A stretch of 6,030 bases of DNA from G001797105 sp964528155 (GCA_964528155.1 CAZGRL010000193.1:1-6030), one strand, 5' to 3'; shown: positions 1 to 5,935, counted from the stretch's first letter. The notes: generated by a model not told the origin, from the sequence alone. Translations and numbers: made by a program.

Positions 1-854
1 CCCAGTTGGCGTTGCTCTGGCTGGATCTGGATCACCACCGACACGTATTGCGTATTGACGTAGTACAACTGCCCAGCCGTTGCGTCCTTGTCCTTGAGGA
101 ACGTGACGCCCTCGACGCTGATTCCCTCTTCGGGCCCCGTGAACTCCACGACGCCGCGCGCAGTCTTCATCGTAGAAACCGGCTTCACGAATTGCGACCT
201 GCTGTCGAACAGCCCACGCACCGAGTTGAATACCGCCGGCTCGCACAGGACAAGATCCGGATGCTCACCGCTTGCCTCGTAGATGTTCCGCAGGTCCTCT
301 CGGATCTGACTCTCGGAGACGGCGGTAGCAGAACCTGGGTCGACCACGTACGGCTTCCAGTACGCGGAAGAACCGCGGATGATGGTCGCATAGGTGTTGC
401 TGTCGTCGCCGATCGCCGAGTCCAACCCAGTTGGTTGAGCAGGAGAAGCCGCTCCGTTGCCGCTGAAAATGTATCCATTGAACAGCGATGCCAGAGCGGC
501 GTTCGCGTTGACGACGTTTCGGCCCCACAGATCCACGTTACCTTCGGGGGTAGAGGTCGAAGCGGCCGAGGAGCGAGCCAGGCCGGTTACGCGGCTGTTG
601 GCTCGGAGCAGGGTCCAGGCCAGCACGGCAGACGCCTGCGCGTCAGAGCCGAAGTTGGCAGCGTCGGCTCCGTCAGCATACGCCTCCGCAACCGCACCGG
701 ACGATTCCGCGACCCATGCAATGTTTGACCCCTCGCCGGTGACGATGGGCAGAACGCGCAGAGCGGTCGTGGTCCGGTTGACCTGACGAACGATGTCGCC
801 CGCGTAGTTTTGGGCGAGGATGATGAGAGCAAGGGTCTGGGGAACGTCAGACAT
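1..854 (-). CDS. Phage major capsid protein, HK97-like fold (3' end outside window)
   Basis: Translating the minus strand from the ATG at 854-852 gives 284 residues without a stop up to the window edge, so the C-terminus is missing. The protein would form the icosahedral shell. What is seen: a short N-arm (MSDVPQTLALIILAQNY), a Thr/Val-rich stretch with GEGSNIAWVAES (about 40-51) like an E-loop, a long Ala-rich helix at about 112-130 like the HK97 spine helix, and a P-domain-like segment at about 183-222 (LRNIYEASGEHPDLVLCEP, then FNSVRGLFDSRSQF). There is no N-terminal delta domain, which fits a separate scaffolding protein encoded just upstream. Complete HK97-fold capsid proteins usually have about 300-350 residues, so little is missing. 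The start is preceded by GGAAA at a 6-base spacing in an A-rich leader. The assignment rests on fold-like pattern, length and gene order; no catalytic motif exists to confirm it. Confidence 0.85.
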   Translation of the reverse strand, partial: MSDVPQTLALIILAQNYAGDIVRQVNRTTTALRVLPIVTGEGSNIAWVAESSGAVAEAYADGADAANFGSDAQASAVLAWTLLRANSRVTGLARSSAASTSTPEGNVDLWGRNVVNANAALASLFNGYIFSGNGAASPAQPTGLDSAIGDDSNTYATIIRGSSAYWKPYVVDPGSATAVSESQIREDLRNIYEASGEHPDLVLCEPAVFNSVRGLFDSRSQFVKPVSTMKTARGVVEFTGPEEGISVEGVTFLKDKDATAGQLYYVNTQYVSVVIQIQPEQRQL

Positions 855-892
855 GTTATTTTTCCGTGCGGGCCTGGTCTGGATTCATACGA
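855..892 (-). promoter_or_regulatory. A-rich translation-initiation leader of the capsid gene
   Basis: The 38 bases between the scaffold stop and the capsid start end, on the minus strand, in CGGAAAAATAAC directly before the ATG. GGAAA (865-861) can pair partly with the anti-Shine-Dalgarno at a 6-base spacing. The A-run is conspicuous in this GC-rich window and should leave the initiation region unstructured, as expected for the most abundant virion protein. No promoter or terminator hairpin is visible here, so the capsid gene is probably co-transcribed with the scaffold gene. Confidence 0.5.
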
Positions 893-1690
893 TCAGCCGC
901 CTAGAGCCGATGGATCGATTCCAAGCTTCTCGAACGCGGCCAGCGTTGCAGCTACTGGGCTGCCTTCGTTGTCTGCGCCGTTGGCTTGATTGAATCTCAC
1001 CGCCGTCTGTTGCCGGCCTTTCAGTGAGTCCTCCTGGTGCCCGCCTGGTGCCGGGAGGAACGGTTTTGCTTCGTCTGTCGCCAATAGAAGCGGGATCGCC
1101 TCTGCAAGCGGCAAGTCTTCGTCGGTCATGGGAGCGCCCTTGTATGCAGCGCGCTTGACCGTCAGAGTTGGATTGCCTGTGTCGTCTACCTTGAGCACGC
1201 CTTTGACGTGAGCCAAATAGTCGACGAATGGATCGAGAAGTTCTGGTTTGACCTTCGGCTGGACTCCAGCACGGAAGGCATTCTTCGCTGCGTCGAATCG
1301 ACTACGTTGTTCTATCTCGATGCGTTGTCGGTCTAGGTCCTGTGCCTTCTTCTCGGATGCATCGAGCTTCTCTTGCAGACCAGTGAGCTGTCTCTGTAGC
1401 TCCTTGGTCGTGATACGCCCGGGTTTATCCGGGTCGTCGTCGACATCTTTGGGAGTGTCGACCTTCACGGGCTGCAACTTGCCGATCGCCTCTGCGATCT
1501 GCTCGTTGAGCTTCAGCCCTCCAATAGCCTCCGTAACAGCTGGCCCAAGCGCTCGCTTGAGTTGTGCCGTAACGGCGCTGTTGACGATTCTGCCTACATC
1601 TTCTTCGCTGAGTGGCTTGGGTCCGTCTCCGGCTCCCTCGCCTTCGCCTGCCTTGTCGAGCAGGGGTCCGTAGTGATACGATTGCAGCAT
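893..1690 (-). CDS. Capsid scaffolding-like protein
   Basis: The product is 265 residues, highly charged and mostly helical, and is placed directly before the capsid gene, where tailed phages keep the internal scaffold that directs procapsid assembly. What is seen: a Gly/Glu-rich N-terminus (about 14-24), helices at about 28-72 (LSEEDVGRIVNSAVTAQLKR), an acidic Pro/Asp linker (75-90), a probable coiled coil at about 94-130 (TTKELQRQLTGLQEKLDASE), then a compact region at about 131-216 ending FLPAPGG, a Gln/Asn-rich stretch and a short C-terminal helix (AAFEKLGIDPSALGG). C-terminal helices of scaffolds often bind the coat protein; that role is inferred. The start is well supported: ATG at 1690-1688 has GGGAGAGG at a 7-base spacing and no ATG, GTG or TTG lies upstream in frame before a stop. 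No serine-protease signature is seen, so a protease-scaffold fusion is unlikely. Scaffolds diverge strongly, so context carries much of the call. Confidence 0.72.
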   Translation of the reverse strand: MLQSYHYGPLLDKAGEGEGAGDGPKPLSEEDVGRIVNSAVTAQLKRALGPAVTEAIGGLKLNEQIAEAIGKLQPVKVDTPKDVDDDPDKPGRITTKELQRQLTGLQEKLDASEKKAQDLDRQRIEIEQRSRFDAAKNAFRAGVQPKVKPELLDPFVDYLAHVKGVLKVDDTGNPTLTVKRAAYKGAPMTDEDLPLAEAIPLLLATDEAKPFLPAPGGHQEDSLKGRQQTAVRFNQANGADNEGSPVAATLAAFEKLGIDPSALGG

Positions 1691-1696
1691 GGTCTT

Positions 1697-1717
1697 GCCT
1701 CTCCCGGTGCTGCCGGG
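1697..1717 (-). promoter_or_regulatory. Strong ribosome binding site of the scaffold gene, partly within a small hairpin
   Basis: On the minus strand, GGGAGAGG (1705-1698) sits 7 bases before the scaffold ATG and is the clearest Shine-Dalgarno sequence at any start in the window. Its first three G residues are also the last bases of a 5-bp perfect GC stem (CCCGG at 1717-1713 and CCGGG at 1707-1703, loop CAGCA). The stem could compete with ribosome binding. The pairing is plain in the sequence; a regulatory effect is inference. Confidence 0.5.
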
Positions 1718-1745
1718 TGCGCCGATAACGCTCGGTGTCAGCGTG

Positions 1746-1767
1746 CGGAGCGTTGACGGGTGCTCCG
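1746..1767 (-). other. Small hairpin in the gap before the scaffold gene
   Basis: CGGAGC and GCTCCG (1767-1762 and 1751-1746 on the minus strand) form a 6-bp perfect stem with a 10-base loop in the only sizeable gap of the window (1691-1798). No T-run follows in the transcription direction, so it does not look like an intrinsic terminator. It may be a processing or stability element or simply chance in GC-rich DNA. No convincing -35/-10 pair was found in this gap. Confidence 0.3.
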
Positions 1768-1798
1768 TATCCCGTGCACGCCATGACGGCGCGTGAGT

Positions 1799-2431
1799 CT
1801 AGGACTGACAGTAAACCGTCAGGATCTGAGCCGTCGGGGATGACAGTGCATCACTGGTAAGGATGCGGGACGGAGCAATGGGCTCCATGTCATCGGCGCC
1901 TAGGGCAAATGAATCCGTGTGGGAATCGGTCGCCTCACCATACTGGACGTTCATTTGTCCAGCGGTGCCACGGAACTTGACTGCTACGAACACCTCGCCA
2001 CCCCTGGCACAGATGTTACCGCAGCCAATCTCAAACTGGCCAGACGTATCGACCTGAGCCGGTACCACGATCGTGGGAGGGAAGTCGAAGGCTTGAGTGC
2101 CTCGCAGCTGGTCACCACCATCAGCATCGGCAGGCGTCAACGACTCGGTAACGACACTCCCATTTCGGAACCCGCTGAGCACGATGGGGTCTGTGGTGTA
2201 TGAGCCAACCGCGCTCGACCGAGTGATCGTGATTGTGCGCGGTAGCTTGTTCCAATACGAGAACGTGGCATCCAGGGCCGCGCCGTCATACCCACCGGAT
2301 ACGCCGGGCTCGTACGTGGTCTCCGACGCAATCGTTGCCGCCGCCGTCAGCAGCCCGTCGTCGTCGTCGAGTTCAGCGATCGCAAACGTAACGGTGCGCC
2401 GAGCGCTGTTCATCGGTACTGCGGAGCTCAT
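1799..2431 (-). CDS. Unrecognised beta-rich protein, probably a virion or head-decoration protein
   Basis: The product has 210 residues and no family that can be named with certainty. It has no signal peptide or membrane segment. After a short N-terminus comes an acidic run (Asp22-25), then alternating hydrophobic/Thr-Ser strands. A segment at about 65-136 (RTITITRSSAVGSYTT, then GSVVTESLTP and TQAFDFPPTIVVPA) resembles the Thr/Ser-rich beta repeats common in tailed-phage structural proteins. A second beta-rich part at about 145-210 reads EVFVAVKFRGTAGQMNVQYG and ends APSRILTSDALSSPTAQILT. Four Cys occur (137, 141, 208 and none clustered as a metal site; only the first two are close together). 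Its position between the minor head protein and the scaffold suggests a head protein such as a decoration or stabilising protein; that is inference. ATG at 2431-2429 directly follows the upstream stop and has GAGG at a 5-base spacing, so its translation is probably coupled to the upstream gene. The gene itself is well supported; its function is not. Confidence 0.7.
   Translation of the reverse strand: MSSAVPMNSARRTVTFAIAELDDDDGLLTAAATIASETTYEPGVSGGYDGAALDATFSYWNKLPRTITITRSSAVGSYTTDPIVLSGFRNGSVVTESLTPADADGGDQLRGTQAFDFPPTIVVPAQVDTSGQFEIGCGNICARGGEVFVAVKFRGTAGQMNVQYGEATDSHTDSFALGADDMEPIAPSRILTSDALSSPTAQILTVYCQS
2357..2369. repeat. Short GTC/GAC trinucleotide run
   Basis: The plus strand reads four GTC units plus one G. 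On the coding (minus) strand these are GAC codons that give Asp22-Asp25 of the 210-residue protein. Such a run may vary by slippage and makes a small acidic patch; any function is unknown. Confidence 0.6.
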
Positions 2432-2443
2432 CTAGACCTCATC
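2432..2443 (-). promoter_or_regulatory. Gapless stop/start junction with ribosome binding site
   Basis: The minor head gene ends with TAG (2434-2432), and the ATG of the next gene is the very next codon in the same frame. GAGG (2440-2437) lies 5 bases before that ATG, inside the last codons of the upstream gene. This favours re-initiation by terminating ribosomes, which would keep the two products in a fixed ratio. Confidence 0.6.
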
Positions 2444-3064
2444 TGGTCCGAGGACCGTTTCGGTGCATCGGCAATTCCCGTGCATGGGCGCTGGTGGGTC
2501 AAATCCTTCGGATGCCGGGACAATATCTCCATCGCGCATCTCGCATTGAGGGCAGACCCTAGTATCCCCAACCGTGTCCCAGCGGAGCCACAGTTGGGCG
2601 AGCGTCTCTTTTGGTAGGTTGTCCAGCGCGTCTCGGCGCGCCTGGTTGAAAGCTTGGTCGGCCTCCCAGGAGGCTCGGCGTTCCCATTCGGGATTGAACG
2701 CACGGCCGTCTGGCAGTTGTCCCTCGAGCCATCGGCCCGTAACAGCGTGAGCCTCGGATTGAGCTGCCAGTATGTCTTGCTCTGCCAGTCGTCGGCTCAA
2801 GTGAAGCTGTGCGTCGGTTCCGAGCGCGGCCCGGACCTGTGCCTCGGTCCTGGCCAGGGCTAGGTCCCCGGCGCGGTGCCTCCCCTGGATGACAGTTACC
2901 TCAACTGCCGCGAACAGTAGGGCGGCCTTGCGGGTTGCCGTTGCCTTGCCCGCCAGCGCTTTCTTGGCCCTCCGCCTGAGCAGCAGCAGAAGAAGCGCCT
3001 CGACCTCCAGCACCCGCTTGAGGTCCTCCTGGCGTTCCTGTTCCAGTTCCTCTCGCGATCGCAT
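2432..3064 (-). CDS. Phage Mu F-like / SPP1 gp7-like minor head protein
   Basis: The product has 210 residues from the ATG at 3064. MuF/gp7-family proteins are minor head components that bind the portal and are packaged in small numbers; some are needed for correct DNA delivery. What is seen: a charged helical N-terminus (EELEQERQEDLKRVLEVEAL), a Leu run (about 24-29), a helical middle, then the typical C-terminal module: W133-E134, the WDTVGDTRVCPQCEMRDGD segment at 162-180, and the HGNCRC motif at 195-200. Cys171, Cys174, His195, Cys198 and Cys200 form a likely metal- or structure-forming cluster, as in family PF04233. The location directly after the portal is standard. The ATG start overlaps the portal by 164 bases and lacks a well-placed ribosome binding site; GTG at 3013 (codon 18) has AGGAGG 11 bases upstream and would give 193 residues. 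The start is therefore uncertain, the family fairly secure. Confidence 0.85.
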   Translation of the reverse strand: MRSREELEQERQEDLKRVLEVEALLLLLLRRRAKKALAGKATATRKAALLFAAVEVTVIQGRHRAGDLALARTEAQVRAALGTDAQLHLSRRLAEQDILAAQSEAHAVTGRWLEGQLPDGRAFNPEWERRASWEADQAFNQARRDALDNLPKETLAQLWLRWDTVGDTRVCPQCEMRDGDIVPASEGFDPPAPMHGNCRCTETVLGPDEV

Positions 3065-4502
3065 TCAGCTCGTTCTCGTTCTTCCTGTCTTCTTCCAGCT
3101 TGCGATCTTCCTCATCTAGTCCGGCCTCGATCTCATCCTTGATCGTCTTGCGCTGCTCTTCGTCGGTGCCAGGAAGCACTCCGACTGCGGCTCGGTACTT
3201 GGCCTCGATGCGGAACGTACGGCTTGGTATGCCGAGATCGAGCGATTCTTTGAGCAGCCCAACCAGCGTCTCGGGGCCGATCGTCTCGAACTTGTCCAGA
3301 CCCTCAACGGTCCAGGTCAGGTCCTCGCCGCGAGCCTTGGATAGCGCGTTCAGGATGCTCTTCAGGAAGTCGCGAACGAGCGCAGCATAGGCCCTGAGCA
3401 CGACACGAATCGCCTCAGCGTCTGCTATCTTGCTCTCACCGCTGCGACCTACTGCCGCCGCGTTGTTGTCGACACCGAGCGCCAGCTGCGATACGAGTCT
3501 GAAGATCTCGTCCTTCTGGTCCTTGATTTGTTCGGCAGTGACCGATAGGTGCGAGACCGGAGGGGCCAGAAACAGAGCGTCGTCATGGTTGCCGATCGCG
3601 ATGAAGTACCCAGAGCCCATGACTCCAGGTTTGAAGTCCTGAGGGTCAGCAACCTTGAACACCGGCATCGCATAGCAGGTGTTCTTGATCGACCAACTGA
3701 GCCCGCTGCTCAGCCTGAAGTGCTCGAGCTGTGCCGACTCGAGCCGGTTTGCAACCCACAGCCCGTCATCTACCGTCAGCTCTAGGACCGGAACTTCTGT
3801 CAGAGCGTGCCGCAGCTCTACCGCTGGGGACACGTTGGACTTTTCGTCCAGAACCTTACCCTCTGGAACGTCGACGCGGTAGATTGCTACCTGTTCTCGA
3901 TCGGCGACGATCCACTCGTGCCGCTTCGTCCCTCTGGTTTCAGACGGGGTTTCACGCGGAGCAGAGCAGTCGTATGCAATCCACCACTGCAGCTTGCCGC
4001 GCCGGTCGCGCTCCCAGTCCAGGATGTGCGCGCGTTCGATCCGACGAAGCTTGACGTCAGTGGCACCAATCGCGTCCGCCTCGCTTCTGCTCGAGCCCTT
4101 GCCGTAGTTGTCCGGGAAGTCCAGGTAGATGGTGGCCGTCTTGGCAATCAGCGCATCTATAAACGTGACGCGCAACAGCTCTATGATGTCGGTCCCTCGG
4201 CCATCGCAGTCGTTCTCGAAGTCGGTAAACCAGTCCGGCATGCTGCCAGAATCTGGCTTGTACAGGATCGGAACCGCGAACAGCTGAGCCGCGAAGAAGT
4301 CGATAACGGCGCCAATATAGCTCCGGTAGACCGCATCCTTGCACCGGTCGCGGTAGACGTCCCAGGGTTCCATGGCCCGCTTCGGGAGGAATCGGTTGAT
4401 GCGCTCCCGGAACTCGTGCCCACCCTCATACAGCGCGCAGTAGTCTTCCCAGAGATCGGCTTTGCGCTCGGGGTTGGTGGCGTTGAGTTGCTTGACCAGC
4501 AT
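2901..4502 (-). CDS. Phage portal protein
   Basis: The product has 533 residues and would form the dodecameric ring at one capsid vertex through which DNA is pumped and released, and to which the terminase docks. What is seen: an N-terminal helical part with VYRSYIGAVIDFFAAQLFAV (58-77), typical of portal proteins; a mixed region at about 105-210 with FIDALIAKTATIYLDFP; a segment at 255-284 (ESAQLEHFRLSSGLSWSIKN, then MPVFKV) that resembles the DUF4055-type portal group; an SGESKIADAE motif (354-363) leading into a long stem-like helix (to about 388); and an acidic helix at 447-477. The last 50 residues are Gly/Ala/Gln-rich and probably disordered, and their DNA also encodes the start of the minor head protein. 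ATG at 4502 lies 5 bases after the terminase stop with no clear Shine-Dalgarno, so translation is probably coupled. Length and position agree with portals; the exact subfamily is less certain. Confidence 0.88.
   Translation of the reverse strand: MLVKQLNATNPERKADLWEDYCALYEGGHEFRERINRFLPKRAMEPWDVYRDRCKDAVYRSYIGAVIDFFAAQLFAVPILYKPDSGSMPDWFTDFENDCDGRGTDIIELLRVTFIDALIAKTATIYLDFPDNYGKGSSRSEADAIGATDVKLRRIERAHILDWERDRRGKLQWWIAYDCSAPRETPSETRGTKRHEWIVADREQVAIYRVDVPEGKVLDEKSNVSPAVELRHALTEVPVLELTVDDGLWVANRLESAQLEHFRLSSGLSWSIKNTCYAMPVFKVADPQDFKPGVMGSGYFIAIGNHDDALFLAPPVSHLSVTAEQIKDQKDEIFRLVSQLALGVDNNAAAVGRSGESKIADAEAIRVVLRAYAALVRDFLKSILNALSKARGEDLTWTVEGLDKFETIGPETLVGLLKESLDLGIPSRTFRIEAKYRAAVGVLPGTDEEQRKTIKDEIEAGLDEEDRKLEEDRKNENELNAIARGTGTGTPGGPQAGAGGRGASSAAAQAEGQESAGGQGNGNPQGRPTVRGS
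2981..2995. repeat. CAG/AAG trinucleotide run inside the portal/minor-head overlap
   Basis: The plus strand reads CAG three times, then AAG-like units. In the portal frame it gives Ser-Ser-Ala-Ala-Ala; in the minor head frame it gives most of a Leu run. One tract thus shapes both overlapping proteins. It probably arose by slippage. Confidence 0.5.
3011..3030 (-). promoter_or_regulatory. Alternative start of the minor head gene with strong ribosome binding site
   Basis: On the minus strand, AGGAGG (3030-3025) precedes an in-frame GTG (3013-3011) by 11 bases. The spacing is longer than ideal, but the match is far better than the sequence before the ATG at 3064. Use of this GTG would shorten the minor head protein by 17 residues and cut the overlap with the portal to 113 bases. 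The site may also be a chance product of Gly-coding portal codons. Confidence 0.35.
3034..3051. repeat. Hexanucleotide tandem repeat, three units
   Basis: Three near-identical units (plus strand GTTCCT, GTTCCA, GTTCCT) lie in the portal/minor-head overlap. In the portal frame they give a Gly-Thr repeat; in the minor head frame they give a Glu/Leu/Gln-rich helix start. The repeat length is a multiple of three, so unit changes would keep both frames. Confidence 0.55.
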
Positions 4503-4507
4503 GGCTG

Positions 4508-5935
4508 TCAGAAGATTCTGTGCTGGCCCATGACCAGGGTAGAGCGCGGGGCCTCAAGTTCATCGAAGGCGTTTCCCAGCGCGTCGACATCGTCATCGTG
4601 TTCGCGGCCAGTACCGGTGAAGTTCGCAACGATGTCCAGGAATGGGATCAGCCAGGCCTCTTCCTCTGGGAAGACTTCAGGGTCAGGAACCAGAATGCGG
4701 CCAGCGTTCCAGGCCGCCGCCGAGGGTGTAGCTGATACCAGCTTATCACCCGGAGGATTCTTGACGATAATCGGAAGCTTCTGACGCTGGAGGAATGAAG
4801 CTGAGCCTTTCTCGGTCCCGCTCGCCCTCCAGATCATCTTCAGGCCAGGGCGCTGTATGTGCCTCGCCTTAAGGGTCAGGGCGAAGTCAGGCGCCTCTAC
4901 CTGAGCCCGGTCGACCTTGGTGACGTAGTAGAGCGGGTCCTGGCCCTTGCGTTCCTCGCGGAGCAGACACAGGCACACCGACCAGTCGTTCGTTGTCTTG
5001 GCGGTATAGGCCAGGTCAACGCCGTACATGCCTCGGTAGTTTTCAGGAAGCTTCGTATACCAAGTCGGCTCATGGAAGATCTTGCCGCCCTTGGGGCGGG
5101 GCCTCCCCTGGTAGAGCGCGGACCAGGTGAAGTCGAGGACCTTGGCCCGCTTCTCCTCTAGCGCCTCAAGCGGCCACATCTCCGGGAAGAGCGCCTCGCC
5201 TTGAGCGCGCCCGTTCGGGTCGTTGTCGTTCTCCGCGATGGCCGGGAGATTGATGCATTCCCAGCCTTCGTCTACCAGGGTCCCGCTCAGGTCCTGCGGG
5301 TGCCAGCGCGTCGCCAGCACCAGGATCGAGCCCTGAGGGTGCACCCTGGTCTCGACCGCTTCCCGGTAGACCTCGAGGATGACCTCCCGGCGCCGAGCCG
5401 AGTCGGCCTCCTTGCGGTTTTTCAGAGGGTCGTCAATGACGGCCAGTCCATCGACCGGGTTACCTGTCAGGCCGCCGTCAATCGACGTGAAGATGATTTG
5501 CCCGCCACCTGGCAGTAGCATCTCATCCAGCGTACCAGTGACGACAATGCCGCAATCTGCCAGCAACCGGCGCACGCTTCGTGCCACGATGCGGGACCGA
5601 TTCTGCGAGTAGGTAATGTAAGCGTGCCGCAGAGCCGGAAACTTCAGCGCTACCCAGACCAGCCCATGGAGCGTGACGATCGTCTTTCCGTGCTGCGGAG
5701 GCGCCGAGAACACGATCCTGAGAGCCCCGCCTGGGGATCGCTCTATCCTGGTCGCGTAGCTTTCGAAGTGCCGTGGGCGATAAAGCTTCGGGGATATCCT
5801 GGCCATCAGGTCCAGGATGCCGTCTTGACTTGACCCTGTCTTCAGTGTCTGTGATGTGATTCTCTGAAGCCTTGCCCTGGCAAGCTCACTCAGAGTCGCC
5901 GGTGGGTGCTGCTTCGAAAGGATCGTCTGAGTCAT
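4508..5935 (-). CDS. terL: Phage terminase large subunit (packaging ATPase/nuclease)
   Basis: The product has 475 residues. It powers DNA translocation into the procapsid and cuts concatemeric DNA. What is seen: Walker A at 78-85 (APPQHGKT), Walker B at 164-170 (LAVIDDP) followed by KNRKEADSARRREV, and the coupling motif ATRWHPQDLSG (208-218). The C-terminal RNase H-like nuclease shows Asp307 (GVDLA) with Asp317, then Glu375 in GTEKGSASFL, and the acidic cluster HDDDVDALGNAF (446-457). The DDP Walker B and TRWH..DLSG pattern match the terminase group typified by the psiM2 ORF9-like family. The length is usual and no domain is missing. The gene overlaps the upstream gene by 50 bases and ends 5 bases before the portal start. 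The ATG at 5935 has no strong Shine-Dalgarno, in line with coupled translation; the next in-frame ATG (codon 44) would leave the ATPase core intact but is less likely. Confidence 0.96.
   Translation of the reverse strand: MTQTILSKQHPPATLSELARARLQRITSQTLKTGSSQDGILDLMARISPKLYRPRHFESYATRIERSPGGALRIVFSAPPQHGKTIVTLHGLVWVALKFPALRHAYITYSQNRSRIVARSVRRLLADCGIVVTGTLDEMLLPGGGQIIFTSIDGGLTGNPVDGLAVIDDPLKNRKEADSARRREVILEVYREAVETRVHPQGSILVLATRWHPQDLSGTLVDEGWECINLPAIAENDNDPNGRAQGEALFPEMWPLEALEEKRAKVLDFTWSALYQGRPRPKGGKIFHEPTWYTKLPENYRGMYGVDLAYTAKTTNDWSVCLCLLREERKGQDPLYYVTKVDRAQVEAPDFALTLKARHIQRPGLKMIWRASGTEKGSASFLQRQKLPIIVKNPPGDKLVSATPSAAAWNAGRILVPDPEVFPEEEAWLIPFLDIVANFTGTGREHDDDVDALGNAFDELEAPRSTLVMGQHRIF

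Noticed and set aside
6..728. Plus-strand open frame of 240 codons
   Set aside because: It is antisense to the capsid gene. Its translation is Arg-rich and lacks recognisable structure, whereas the minus-strand frame gives a coherent capsid protein in the expected gene order.
1248..1673. Plus-strand Ser-rich frame of 141 codons
   Set aside because: It is antisense to the scaffold gene; the Ser/Cys-rich composition is what results from reading the complement of a charged coiled-coil gene.
1746..1767. Hairpin considered as an intrinsic terminator
   Set aside because: The stem is only 6 bp with a 10-base loop and no T-run follows in the direction of transcription.
1425..1784. Minus-strand frame of 119 codons starting in the gap before the scaffold gene
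   Set aside because: Most of it overlaps the scaffold gene in another frame. The product is extremely Arg/Gln-rich, has no good ribosome binding site, and shows no domain.
1691..1798. In-frame N-terminal extension of the scaffold protein
   Set aside because: The frame is open for 36 codons but has no ATG, GTG or TTG before the TAG, and its codon-position base pattern is not coding-like.
2428..2703. Minus-strand frame of 91 codons
   Set aside because: It is an out-of-frame shadow of the Cys/His module of the minor head protein, which is the clearly meaningful reading.
3807..4784. Long plus-strand open frame of 325 codons
   Set aside because: It lies antisense to the portal and large terminase, which have clear family patterns. 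Its translation is rich in Arg/Val/Pro with no domain, and long antisense frames are common opposite GC-rich genes.
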